Assembly (NCBI GenBank): GCA_054661495.1
Contig: BAAFSQ010000041.1
Location: 1-56,130 of the forward strand
Reading direction: 5' to 3'
DNA: 56,130 nt
Origin: Zygophlyctis sp. KS116
Taxonomy: Eukaryota; Chytridiomycota
Under the pieces are notes generated by a model, which worked only from the letters and a program-made list of their open reading frames with translations, did no database searches and was not told the DNA's origin. A program made the translations under genes and the position numbers. Of the stretch, positions 31,401-44,227 are shown piece after piece (position 1 is the stretch's first letter; every line of letters begins with the position of its first letter).

Positions 31401-34400
31401 ATCGCAGTAGCATATTTTTTAGGATTTTCCAAATATAATTTCAGTGCAAGAATAAGAGGGAACTCCTGATGCTTATTAGGTAGGCATTTTAAAATCTGAG
31501 ATTTAAAAATTAAGAGAGCTCACCTGAGCGTATTCTTCTTTAGGCGTATTGGTTCGACGCCTTAGGACTGTTAATAGAGCACCTTCGTAATCTGTTGTTA
31601 TAAAACCATCAAACAAAAGTTTTCGTATCCCAATCACCAGCGAAATATATTGAAAATCAAAAGAAGTAAACCTATTAACCAGTTCCTTTAAAATAATAGC
31701 GAGGGATTCAAGGAGAATATTATCGATATTTTGATCTATTGTAGTCAGTGATTTTTGTAAAGATTCATCAAAAATCTTTAGTAAATACCCAATTTGTATC
31801 TGATTTAGTTTTTTTAGGTCCTTCATATCACTTATATCCCTAAAAACAGATGCAAAGAATTTTGTTAATTTAATGAAAGAATCATGCATATATTTGCTTT
31901 CCACCTCCAGATTTACAAGAGTCGACAGTTGACTATCTTTCTGAAATGTCCTTCTGTTTAAACGAATAATTTCATGACGCAATTCATCCTTTATATTTTG
32001 AGTTAAAGACAGATTTAAAAGATGGTCCATAATTTTTTCAAATAGTTTTCCTCTTTTCTCGACTGATAAATTGAGCAATATTGCTGGTAAATTTAATCAT
32101 TAAAATAATTACTTTGTTCTTTTTTCAGCTTATAGTAATTTCCTCCTTTAGTAAAAAATAAATAGTCGAAAATAACAGCTTCTAAAAGATCATTATCATT
32201 TGAAAAATTAAAAATTGTTAATGGAACATTTGAAATTTTAGAAATATGACAATGATTTGTAATCAAAATCAATCCAACTTTTCCATCATCTATACTTTGA
32301 AAAGATGAATGGTTGAGCGTCTCTAACATCATACTTTCGTCACAAATTTGAATCACCTGTATTTCCTGATTTAATAAGTTCAGTAAGTTAGTATGGGGCA
32401 TAGAATAGCCAGCGCATTTCATTAAATGGATAAAAATGTTATCAGGATCTATAAATATCTGTTTTTGATTATGTAATAGAATCTGATCAAAGTGATAAAC
32501 TTTCACAAGCTCTAGACTTTGTGATATTTGGCTAGAGTTTTCTTTGATGTCAAATTGATCAGAAAAACTATTTGACATGGGATATATAGCTTTGACTTTA
32601 TCACATATTAAAGAAACTAGAGAAGTCCTATCAGAATGTTGGAAACATTTGAGAGCGGTCTTGAATAAAGATTGCATAAATATATCACCAATGAAGCAGC
32701 TGCTCTGACACCTGAGCTCCTCTATTCTATGAAGAACCGAATCCTTAAGAGCCCAGAGAGACTTAAATGCAATCACATCAAATTGAACCTTCTTTCCCAT
32801 AAGTATCCCATACTCATAGGATGATATCAGCTTCACCAAATTCGCCAAACTTAAAATCAGGGAGTTCTTGGAGTAATCCGCAGTGGAAGGCTTACACTTT
32901 TTAATAGAGTAAATTTCCGCATTCTCGACCAATTGTAAACGCAAATCTATTTCCAGTACCTCAGATAAACGACCATGACGAGTTTGTTTTCTCATCTTAT
33001 CCACAAGCGGATTTATACACCCCTTCCTATGAGCTTTTTCAACGAGTATTTCATGTACGTGTTTCAGGCATAGTAATTCTTTTGAGGTAGTAGTACAAGT
33101 GATAGACATAATCCGAAGCCTTAAAGATGCATTTTTACCCATTAATCGCTTGGCAGTATCTTGGCGATGTCCGGCAGCTAAAGCTTCCCGTTCTTGAAAT
33201 TCTGAAAGAAATCTTTCAATTTGTAGGAAAATATAATTAGAAAGTTCAAAGTTGACAAGTTCTTCCAGTGAAGGATTATCGTGCCGCTCCAAGCGAATGT
33301 ATTCTGGAATTTTTCTTAAAAAAATATTATGACGTTTGTACACTCTAAACGATTAAAAATAAAATAATACTGAAGCCCTTCATATTCCATCAATTCTTTC
33401 AGATATGCAGCTTTGATCGGCGTGAAATCTAAATGAGAAGCTACAACCATTTGTTGATAAAATCCTCTCCAGTCAAAATTTCTATCTTTTGGGAGAAAAA
33501 CAAGCCCCCAACCTTTTCTGTACGCCATATATTTCCAAAAAAGTTGATTATTTATCATATTATTCCATTTTTTACAAGTTTGCATCGCCCTTACAAGTAC
33601 TTTATAATCAAGATAACATAGAACTCTCATAGTTAGTTCATAAGGTAAGCATCCCAAGATATCAACATATAAGCAAAGATATTCATTTTCAACCTGCCTC
33701 ACAAATTGGTCAAGATCATATCCTAACTCCTGCTTAATAATTCCAGATGCTCGTTCATCTCCAAATTCAATTTTTGATATTTCTTCGCACATTTTTTTCG
33801 GATCAGATAAAATAAATGCCAAAGGATTTTCTGCATGAGTTGTAGATCCAATAATCATTGAAGAAACTTTTAAAATTTTCATGATGTTTGGTCCATGGAA
33901 CTTAGCTGATAGTTCATCTTGAATCTTTTCGACACTTATAGATGGAATCTGTTTTTTTAAATACTTTTGTTAGTTTTTTAAATTACCTTGAAAGTATCTA
34001 TAATATACTCAAACGACCAAAATTCCGGAAAACTGTCAAAGTTTGATATCCATGCAGTATCATATAATGATTTTTTTTGTCTTGAATTCTTATATGCTTC
34101 ATCTTTTTGAGTACGAATTTGTGATGAAAGTCTGGAAATTTCTCTTATTATGATGATGGCATCCTTGATAAGATACGCAGCTCTACAGCCTTGATACGGA
34201 GCCAGTGCAGACGCTGCAACCATTCTGTTATCTACATAAAGTTACGGTCTGTATTATTACCATAAAACGCAGAGCGTTGGAACAAATTGGGATAGTTTTC
34301 ATCTTTCAGGCTGGATCCGAAGTCAACATTTTTAATTTTTTTCCAATCTGTATTGACAATCTTTAAATTAAAGATTAAATCCTACCACATCATAAATATT

Positions 34401-37400
34401 TGGAACAGCCATAGTCTGGTTAATTCTGAATAGAATGTGTAGGATGGACTTTGCCTCGTTATTGATGGGATTATCTTCTGAGATTCTAAGCAAAGTCTGC
34501 AAATCATCCATTTTAAGCGTCATGAATAATAACCTTACATTCTCTAACAAGTTATCAACTTTTTTTTCCTTTTCAAATAATTTCTTCTTCACATCTTCAA
34601 AATGAGAAATGCTTTTCTGATATTCCAAGTAAGAATCATTCATTTGAACATCTTCGAAAGAAAAATCTTCAGACCCGATATAAAAAGCTCGCTGAAACCA
34701 CTGCCGATAATACAGTTCATCTTGCTGATTATCAATCTGGTTGAATATGCTATCTTCTTTAAGAGCTTCATCAATTATCCTTAATTTACCAACTTTAAAT
34801 TTCTTCTGGTTGACAAAGGATAATATTTTAATTTCCAATTCCCTACTTTTCTTCTGTAAAATATCTAGTTGGATTTTTTCTTCTGTTTTTTTAGTTTTAG
34901 CCATACAAATCCGTCGAATTTTTGCGGTAATTTGAGCATTCGAGCTCATATGCAGCTTCAGCCATCGATATTGAACTGCAGAACTTATCCATTGGCTAAG
35001 ACCCTTCGCTGCTACACTTAAATTCACCATACGATCAGTACAAAAGTTGGGCTGCTCCGTGTATTTCTGCAAACGTTCAACTTTACTTTTTGTAAGAATA
35101 CTTTCATCAAAATTAGCAATCTTTTGAATGAAAGTGTTATTAATTATAATTTTTTTAGCTTCATGCCATGTTGGATTTTTATCGAAGATTATACAAATAG
35201 CATCGGCTATCTGCCCAATCATAGGAGGAGGAATATTGTAGCTTTTTAGCTCGTCCATATCGCACTTCCTAATCGTATGCAAGAATTGAGCACTCGCCTC
35301 AAACTGCTCCTTAGCGGTATTGATAGCAGCTTTAAGAGCAGTTTCTTCCTTTTCATATACACTATCGAAGAATTCTTGTTCTCGATCGGACAAATAAGTC
35401 GCTATTCTTTCCCTTTCTATATTTATAGAGTTAAGCTGAATTTTCATATTCCTAATTTCGTTCATAATGTGATCGATTTGTTTGGGCAATACTTCAGACT
35501 CAGACCTCCATTCATTGCGCATCTTTTCAAATTCGAAAAGCTCATTATTTATCATTTCCAGATTTGATTCTAAATGCATAATTTGATTAGTGACTGCATA
35601 ATGAGTTTGCTTGAGATCTTTAGAAAGGATAAACAGAAAATCTTCAAATAAATGCCGTGAAAGCAGCTCTTTTGGTAACCTTTTTTTATCACGAAATGAT
35701 ATTGCAGAGCAAAAGACTGTGGCACAAAGCTTTGAAAGAGCATTTGAATCAATCCAGTCATAATTCATCTTTTCTTGAAAATACGATAATCCAGCTTTAA
35801 AAAGGTCATTTTCATCATATTCCTTAACTTGATAGATATAAAAATATATAGGGATACGATTAAAAAAGGCTAAAATTTAGATAAATAGGTTGATTACATA
35901 TTTGGCTGATGGAATCGCAATTTCTTTTGTCCAGCGCTATTACAATATTTAAGTTTTTCGAAATGCGATCCTTGTAATGAATGATTAAATCCTGATCAGG
36001 AATTAACGCCAGTTCAGGTTGTTCTTTTTTCATCTCGCTTTTCATTTTCCCCAATAATTCTTCTAGCTCATTATCAGTCCATAATTCCTGAAATCGGATC
36101 CCATTTACAAAGGTCTGTAGAATTCCCCAAAATTGTAATGTAGTCTTATCGAATTGACAAATGAGTATATGAGCCAAGAGTTCTTGGTTGTAAATTACAG
36201 CGTCGATAATCAGTCGTTTCAAAAATGCATTCCATTTGGCAATATCAAATGATTCTGCGCTTAATAAAAATTTGCGGATTTTCATGCCTAGATCAGCTGC
36301 TGCAATCTGAGTTACTTCGTTAGAAATATCCAGATTTGGATATCCATAAATCATTGCAAAACCATTTCTAGAAAGTAATGTTCTTTTAAGTCTTAAAATC
36401 TGATCCTTTATGTCCAGAAAGTGCCAGATATTAGATTTAATGTTTTGGGATGCTCTTGATAATAGGCCTCTACTTTCAAGATACTGAAGATGCGATTTCG
36501 ACTTTGGATATTCTGTTTGAAGAAATCGGGAACAAATACCATTCATGATAGTGTCAAAAGATAAATGATCATTTTCACTTATGCGGTCTCTAAATATTCT
36601 TTCTGATTCGAATATCCAAATATTTATCAAGTCCGAATTAGATGTAGACGATACATTCAGAACCTGTAATCGCTTGACAAGTATTCGTAGTAAGTTAGGA
36701 CTAAATAGCTTTAATGGACAAGAAGATGAAGCAGCTATCTGTAAAATATACTTTTGACACAATTCTTTGGATGCTTCCATTAGGTTTCTTAGGATTTGAT
36801 TGGTTCCAGGATGTTTCAGAATTAAGTCGGTTTGAGCAGAACTAAGCATTTCCTGGAAATTTCTATCGTCTGCATTTAAGAATATCGGAGTACAGAAATG
36901 GAGGAGCCTAGAAAGAACCGGTATGTCGCAACTTTTAAATGTGTCAGCTCCTAAAAATAGTGAAAAGTTAGAGACTTCCCGAAAACTTACAGATGAGCTC
37001 CAATAGCCCTGCCTGTCGACCAAACTATAGAGAAATTCCCCAAGCATACTTTCGGTACTATTAAAGGAAAATTGTATATCATCAACGAAAACAATGAGTT
37101 TTTTTTCAAATGAAGGAATATATCGGCCATTCTTTTCATTTAGTACCAACACTTTGTTCAAAAACCTCTGAATATATTGACCTGAGGATGCTGGAGAATC
37201 TGCAGTCGACACATTAATAAAAGAATCACCAAGACTATCAAGGGATTTGAGAGTAATATGACTTTTCCCCGTGCCTATTGGACCAACCAAAACTATATTC
37301 CGATTATTTTGCAAAAATGATGTTGAATGAAACAGAACTTTGGCTTCAATTGAATTGTTCAAAATATTTGCTTGCCAGCGGTTCGTTTCGAATGTGTAAT

Positions 37401-40400
37401 CAACTTCGAATAAGTCCAGAGAATTTTGAGAATTTAGAAGTATAAATAGACTAGAATTATAATTAATTGATCCGATTAGATTCAAAAATTTATATCGAAA
37501 TGAAGCTCGATCATTCATAAATACTGCTGGATAAATAGCCCATAAAATACAATATTGAATGACGTTTTCTAATACTTCTGAAACATTACACTGTATTCGA
37601 TGAATTGATTGCTTTAAATATGTAGATAAATAAGAGAATAAAGATCTTATCAAGTTCTTCTCTTTCAAAACAGTCTTTGTATCAACAAGAAGAATATTTA
37701 TTCCTTGCAGATAAGATTTGAGTAGGGGCATAATTGAAGGTATGAATTTCATATTAGCGAAATTATCATTCTCTAAACTTGAGCGCCAAATGAATAATTC
37801 TTTACTCCAGGACCAGTCATACTGAAAATGTACCAAATTGAAAAAGCCAACTGTAGACGGAGATAAAACTTGTATGTCTTCCATTTCCAAAATAATTCTG
37901 GTGTTTTCCCCAACACTCAACTGTTTACCACCAAGTGAAATCAGACCTCCATCCAAAAGAGAGTTGATCATCTCAAAAACCCAGGAATGAAAATTTCCAT
38001 CGAAAACTGCGATAGAAATTTGAGATTGATCGGCTAAAACCGTTTCTAGCAAGCTAGGAAAATATTTCCCGTGATCAAAATCTCCAACTAATGCCGCTGG
38101 GCCTAAGCCAGAAGGATTTAGATAAAACGTCTTTGCACGAATTACTGCAGAAATTTTCTGGATATTATGCGTCTTCCCAGCTCCTTGCTCGCCATAAAAA
38201 AGCAAATTCTGGCCTGATTTCAGTAAAAATGATAGATTTTCGACAATTGAATCATCTATAGACCCAGATATTTCTTCAGGAATTTTGAAGGCAGGAAAAA
38301 TAGATCTGAGAGCTAAATTAAACGCATCTTTGTCTGACTCTAATAATCTTGGAATGTACATAAAGCATAGCGCCCGAACAATTATGTCAATTTCACTGAA
38401 ATTAGAGTTGATTCGTAATCGGCCTGCCAATCGAATAACAGATTTTAGTGACCGCGAGGTAAAATCATAGAACACAGTACTCGGCAATACATTCTGAAGG
38501 CGAGTAAAAAGCTGGCCGAGTTGATTCCCAAGATCTGAAAAATGTACAAAATTATCCATAAGTAGAAAAATGCTTGCTAATGCAAAAATATTTGGTTTTG
38601 AGAGCATGATTTTCCTCATATTTGAATCAAATAATATCTGTAAGTCTCTATTTTGAGTCTTATTTGAAAGTGTAATAAAACAGGGGAATTTTACTCCGTC
38701 AGTCAGACGCATATTTCTTCCCAAAAAAGGTACATTTAACCCTTTTTTACAACGGAGAATCTCTTTCAAAGACTTGAGACTTTGAAAAATGGCGTCGATA
38801 CATTCTTTGGTTAAAAGATCGAGATTTTGAAATCTTATATAGCATCCGCTCATTGCTAAACCAATCATAATCCTGTTTAGTACTTTGGCGGTAATATTAG
38901 CACCGCAGGGAACCGAGATAAGAAAGTTTCCTGTCATTATGCTGAATGCTTGAAAGCTTTGCCATGCAAAAGCATTATCCGTACATTGAAGGTATAGATT
39001 ATGTTTACCTTCAGATGCTAACCAAATATTCTGAGATAATTTAGATGGGCAAAAAATTCGAGAAGAATATATTTGTTCACCTTGATATTCAAAATTATAG
39101 CAGCATTTGTGCAGAAATTGTCGTACTAAAAGAACAGAGCTATTTCGATCAAATTCATATTTTGGAAAACTTATCCATAAAAAGTCTTTTAAGCTAGAGA
39201 CCGATTCTTTAATCAATAATTGTTCAAAATCTCTGCATTCAAGTTCGTAAAGCAGAAAATATTTGATTGCATTTTTTTCAGCGTCATTATCTGAATTTAA
39301 CTGTTCCGAAAGCATGGCCACTGTTTGCATAGTTTGTTGCATGAATAATCTTATCGCTCTGGGATTTTTTATAATGATAGTTTCGAGAAGTTTTGTCCGA
39401 ATAGTTTGTGCTATAAGAAGGCAGATTTGCTTTGGTAAATATTTTGATAATTTACGGTATATTTCAGCCCATAAGATATTTGAGCTGAATTCCTTTTCAT
39501 TTATATATTCAAGGTTTGAGATGAACATAGACTTCAAGCTGGATTTTAGCTCTGAATCGAGAGCTGCCAACCATGTTTCCGCACTTGTACTTTTTGTGCT
39601 GATCGGGTTATCAAGCTTAACCACTTCATTATTAGTCCCGATAACTGCCATAATAGCAGTTGTTTCTGTCGATTGAACATTGACATTATTGAAATTGAAA
39701 ATACTATAGATAAAACATACTTAAGATTTACCGCAGAAAATAAGGTTGCAGCTTTCTTGGTTCTTTGGCTACAGATACGATATCTATCAGTTCCTCGTCC
39801 GAAACAAAGAACAGCCGAGGAAAAACTAGTCGTTTATTATCAAGCCACCCTTGAAGATTGGCTGTGACCATTCTTAAACTTTGCAGCATATCCATAAGGG
39901 ACGATTCTAAATCTGGTGCTACTTCAATCATCATAGACAATTTTTTATGTGTCTGAGCGCTAAGTATAATCGACTTAAATGCGGTTTCAATTCTTTCGTA
40001 TCTTCGTAGTTCACCTGATAACTGGATCCTCACTTCTCCACAGAGGAAAAATCTACATACGCTGATAATGGTAGCCTGAACAGCCTCCCAGTTCTTCAAA
40101 ACCCTTTTGGCCATTTCAAGTTTATCTTCGAGATCCTTGAAAAGAGCTTGAAACTTTTCTAATCCCATCGTGCCTTGCATATTGTTTACAGCTAATAGAT
40201 CTGATTCGAGCACACTCAGATTTCGTTCAAATGACCTTACAACGCTAAACTTTGATGCATCTTTAAAGATTTCTACAACAAGATTTGAATATCGATTAGA
40301 AATTTCTGATAATGATATTATAATATCTCTTTCCTTATTTGCTGCGCCCTCGACTTCTTGAATAGCTGACTGAAGCTGAAAAAAATCTTTATAGGTGGTA

Positions 40401-43352
40401 GACCTGACTACAAGAATATATCCGTGAATATCCGGCTTAAACTTAACACCGATGCTTTTACAAATAGACACCCAGTGCCACTCCTTTAAAGTAAAAAATG
40501 CGAAGTATTTACCTGCAAAATCGGATTTTTGAGCGATTTTATGATGGGTAGGTCCCGTCCTAGAAAAGATTCAAGAGTTTCCTTTGAACTACTAACTAGC
40601 CAGCAGTCGCATAAATCGGACTGGTCGAAAATACTAATAAATTTTGCCCCTTCTTTTTCAATTTCATCGACATCAATAGAGTAGAGGGGCTTCTCCATCC
40701 AATCACGCAATTTATTCCGTGACACCATTAATACCTGCACTAGAATGTTACGAGATTTCATCAGTGTCCATATTCGACGCATTTCTTCTGTTCCAGGAAC
40801 ATTCTCGAGAAGGTCAACTTTTTTGGATATTATATTTGCAATGTCTGCAGCGTTTGAAATATGCTTTATGATATAGTTGAGAGAAGTAACAATCTGCTCT
40901 TCAGACAAAAAATCAGATTGATGCTTTACAACTTCCACTGGACCCCCAATCAGAATTGTGGGAATTTTTGGCTTAGGAGAACTAAATAATTTGTTCATAG
41001 CAGTCTCGACATTTGTCCAAAGATTCATAAACATTTGAATTTCTCTTCCTATACCCTGGCGTAACTTTTCAAGAGAGTCAATAACCTGCTTCTTTTTCAA
41101 ATCCATGAATGTATAGAGTTTCGAAAGTCCAGTACAACTCGAATAAAATTTTTCAACTTCAGTATCCTCCAAAGACCACAATTTGGAATCTAAATACGCC
41201 TTTATCAAAATATTGTCCTTGATTTGATCTATAATGTTAGGAATTGACCTTTCCAAATCTTTCACCATATAAGATGCCTTTTTAGTTTGTTCAAATTTGT
41301 TTGGCTCTACTATACTAAAAAATCGATCGTATGAGCTCAGAAGATTCCGCACTCTGAGATTTAAATAATCCTTTGTCCGTATTTCTTGAAGATTCCGCGA
41401 TTTTGCTATAGCAAAATCAATCGAATTAGAAACATGCGATATGTTGACCATAAATATCCCCCTGTTGGTGTTGATAAGCTTTATTCGAAAACCACTACCA
41501 ATTTTTTTAAGCTCCTCAAATTGAGAATCACAGAAATCAAAGTATTCTTGAGCTACCAATCCCTCATTGGGCGTTTTGTAGCATATTTCTAAAGTTGGGA
41601 GTACAGTCGCATTAAGTTTTAACAAATATGCATCCAAATTAGATAAATTTTCGCTAATCATTTCAGTATAAAGGGCCTCAATGCAACGAAAGTCAGCCGG
41701 TTGACATTCAAAGACCTTATCTGGTAATACGCATTCCATTGGCTGAGTCCATCTTTTCAAGTTCTTTAAAAGTTGCGCACCTAATAAATGCAGATTTTGC
41801 TTAAAAATGATTTTATAATCTCCCTGTAAGGTTGTTGCAAGATCATCGAATTCAAACTCTGCGCCATCTTTTATCAATACACAATCTATTTGGATTTTGA
41901 GTTTTTGAGTGATGAATAAACGATAAAAATGCATTATGCTTTCATTAATGAGAGGTGAAAGCAAAGACTTTGAAACAATTGACAAAAGTATTCCAGTTCG
42001 TAGAAATACTTCGCGACACTTTTTTGATTCATGTCCCTCAGTAGATATCAATTTAGCCCTTTGTTTTAGCGTAAGATTGGTATTTTCCGTATTCTCTTTA
42101 ATCCCAAAATATGATAAAATTTTGGCAAATGTCTCTTCCACATTCGTTCTAATCATTTTTGTAATATTTGACTGGAAACGGTCATATTCAGAGTTAGCCT
42201 CTTTTAATATTCCCATTGGATCAAATGATCTCTCTTTATCAAGAACTTTTGTTTGTTGAAATATTTGCTGAAATTGTTGTTTAAGTTCCAAAATACAAGT
42301 TTGAATAACGCTATTAATGTAAAATCTATTGCCTTCAAACTGTTTGACAATAATTTTAAACCTTTCACATTTTTGGACATTAATACACCCCTTTATCGAT
42401 ATTATATTTGATGTCATAGATTTTGAAATGCCAGATAAGTCACTTATTACAGACAAAAACCTATTTTTAGTGTGTGTAGTTGTACATTTTAAAACTATTA
42501 CTTGAAAGTATCCAAGCCTTTGTCTGAGAATATATATACTGCTGCTCCAAATCCTGTAATAGTTCATTTAAAATATTTTCTGAAACTGCAAACTTCACTC
42601 GTAACATGATTCTATTCATTAAATCACTTGATATTCTGGTCATTTCCCCTAATATAACACTTGAAACTCTTACAATCAGAATCCTTCATCATTCTCCTAA
42701 CTAACTGATGTAACACAGAATTATATTCAAATTCATTCCTTAGATTTTCAGCAATTTGTAACCTTGAACGATATATTTTATCGTCTTCAGAAGTCAATTT
42801 TACCAATGATATCCTTTTAATGATTTTTGTTGATCCACTTTTAATCAATACAGTTGAATCATCATTAAAAATCTGCTCCACTACTCCGTTCAAACCATTT
42901 AAGCAATTTTCGAAAGGCAAATCATTATAGAAAATAACATTTTTAGATTTTGATAAGAACTCGGCATCAATGAATCCATCAATATCAAAAATAAAACAAG
43001 ATTGCTGCTCTTCATTTTCCAACTTTGCAATTGATTCTTCCATATATTCATTTTCTGTGCGATTCTCTTCTTTTGGCGCATTAAACGACGTGACGATTGG
43101 AGCAACTTGACAGGGAATCGGCGTCAACCGTTTTAGATTATTGAATGCGGGAACCTTATATTTCCTATATATTTCTCTAGTTGATATTTTGCCTGCTTTA
43201 TCCAAAACCGGAATTTCAACTTTAAATATCGGCCCACTTATATCCTTCTTCTCTGCTATTAACGGCACGGGCGTAATTTGGCGTTTCTTGTATATATGTA
43301 TATTCTTTGAAATAATTTTATCTAGTCTGTCATTCGCTTCTTCCCATTTCAT
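25466..43352 (-). CDS. Giant fusion: dynein heavy chain with F-box-like insert, joined to DUF4062-like/NACHT/WD40
   Basis: Fourteen exons; introns at 42649-42673, 42461-42485, 40484-40512, 39704-39731, 35870-35897, 34361-34385, 34232-34260, 33949-33986, 33345-33370, 32084-32112, 31496-31523, 31083-31107 and 30828-30853. Exons sum to 17,526 bases (5,841 residues) with no internal stop. Domains by approximate residue: linker 280-1380; AAA1 about 1410-1500, aligned through IMIGLAMSGC but with no Walker A or B; AAA2 with GEQGAGKT at 1685; AAA3 with GPIGTGKS at 1988 and FVDD near 2053; AAA4 without P-loop; stalk and microtubule-binding region 2530-2790 (YNIPPPMIGQ); F-box-like 3160-3205 (LPYELTMRVLCYLD); AAA5 about 3530; AAA6 about 3860-4050 (SGDWVYVLVDS); dynein C-terminal domain 4055-4440. 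In the same 5.4-kb exon follow a DUF4062-like domain (4460), NACHT (GKGKTT near 4697, LIIIDDIH near 4780) and WD40 repeats to the end. The motor is probably inactive. Confidence 0.82.
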
Positions 43353-43418
43353 ATTAGAGTATGTACTGCAAAAAGCTATCGGATCTTTAATAATTTCCGT
43401 CTAAATCGGATCTTTAAG
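43353..43418. promoter_or_regulatory. Short divergent promoter between the dynein fusion and ARL13-like GTPase
   Basis: Only 66 bases separate the two start codons, so both genes probably share one control region. The sequence includes a repeated GGATCTTTAA/ATCGGATC element (ATCGGATCTTTAAT and ATCGGATCTTTAAG). Both products are predicted to act in the flagellum, so co-regulation is reasonable but inferred. Confidence 0.5.
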
Positions 43419-44215
43419 ATGTGTTTCCCAAAGCTGATTGATACAGATGGCATTATTTTACTCTTGATCGGATTAGATTCTGCAGGAAAATCATCTTTTT
43501 TAATGCGGCTTCGGAATGGATCTGGAATTCCACCCAAATCAGGTTGGGGATTCTCCGTAGATATGGTCCAGTACCAACCACCCCAGACTCACAACTCTTG
43601 GTGGAGAACGAAAGGGAAAAGGAAAATGATAAAAATATATGATTTAGGAGGAGATCAAAAGATTAGAGGAATATGGAAAAACTATTTGGCGGAAGTATGT
43701 AGTATTTTAATTCATACTAATAGGTACATGGATGTATTTATGTTGTTGATGGGGAGAACAAAAATAGATTAGCAGAGTCAAAAGATGCGCTAATTGATAT
43801 TTATCAAAATGCAAAACTATTAGGAAAACCTCTTTTGTTGTACTTGGATTATATTCTAATCTATTATAGAGCTGTAAATCACAAAGGCGATATCAATACT
43901 CAAGAGATTTTCAATGAAATGAATCTAAGCTCTATATTTACACATGAATCAATTATAGAAAAATCTCTAAGAATTCAACCTTGTGATGTAAGTTTCTATC
44001 CTCGGACGGAACCACATATTGATCCAAGGATCAGGGAGGGATTTAAGTGGATTGTAGACTCGGTTCAGCAACAGTCAAAAATTCTTGACTTAAGGAGAAA
44101 GGCAGATATCAAACAAGAACTCAAAGAGAAACTAGATAGGAAAAGAACAATAATGCCTATTATTGATAAAAACCTGAGAAGACATAGATCTAAAGTAGTA
44201 CCAGAACTAATATAA
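43419..44215 (+). CDS. ARL13-like (ciliary Arf-family) small GTPase
   Basis: Three exons (43419-43694, 43724-43839, 43870-44215), introns 29 and 30 bases; 245 residues. P-loop GLDSAGKSS, switch-region Gly-Phe (GWGFSVD), and DLGGDQKIRGIWKNYLAE in switch 2, which closely follows ARL13B (DLGG...RGIWKNYYAE) rather than Arf/Arl1 (WDxGGQ). The base-recognition motif is NHKGD instead of NKxD, a relaxation also plausible for ARL13. Cys2 could be lipidated. The C-terminal about 70 residues are helical and basic (RRKADIKQELKEKL), like the coiled coil after the ARL13B G domain, but much shorter. ARL13B acts in the ciliary membrane as a GEF for Arl3. An insert between GIPPK and MIKIYDLGG carries basic residues. 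Confidence 0.82.
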
Positions 44216-44227
44216 TATCATATTCTT

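Noticed and set aside
33316-33882. Independent F-box gene
   Set aside because: The frame continues on both sides through small GT-AG introns in the correct phase; no promoter gap or stop separates it from the dynein exons.
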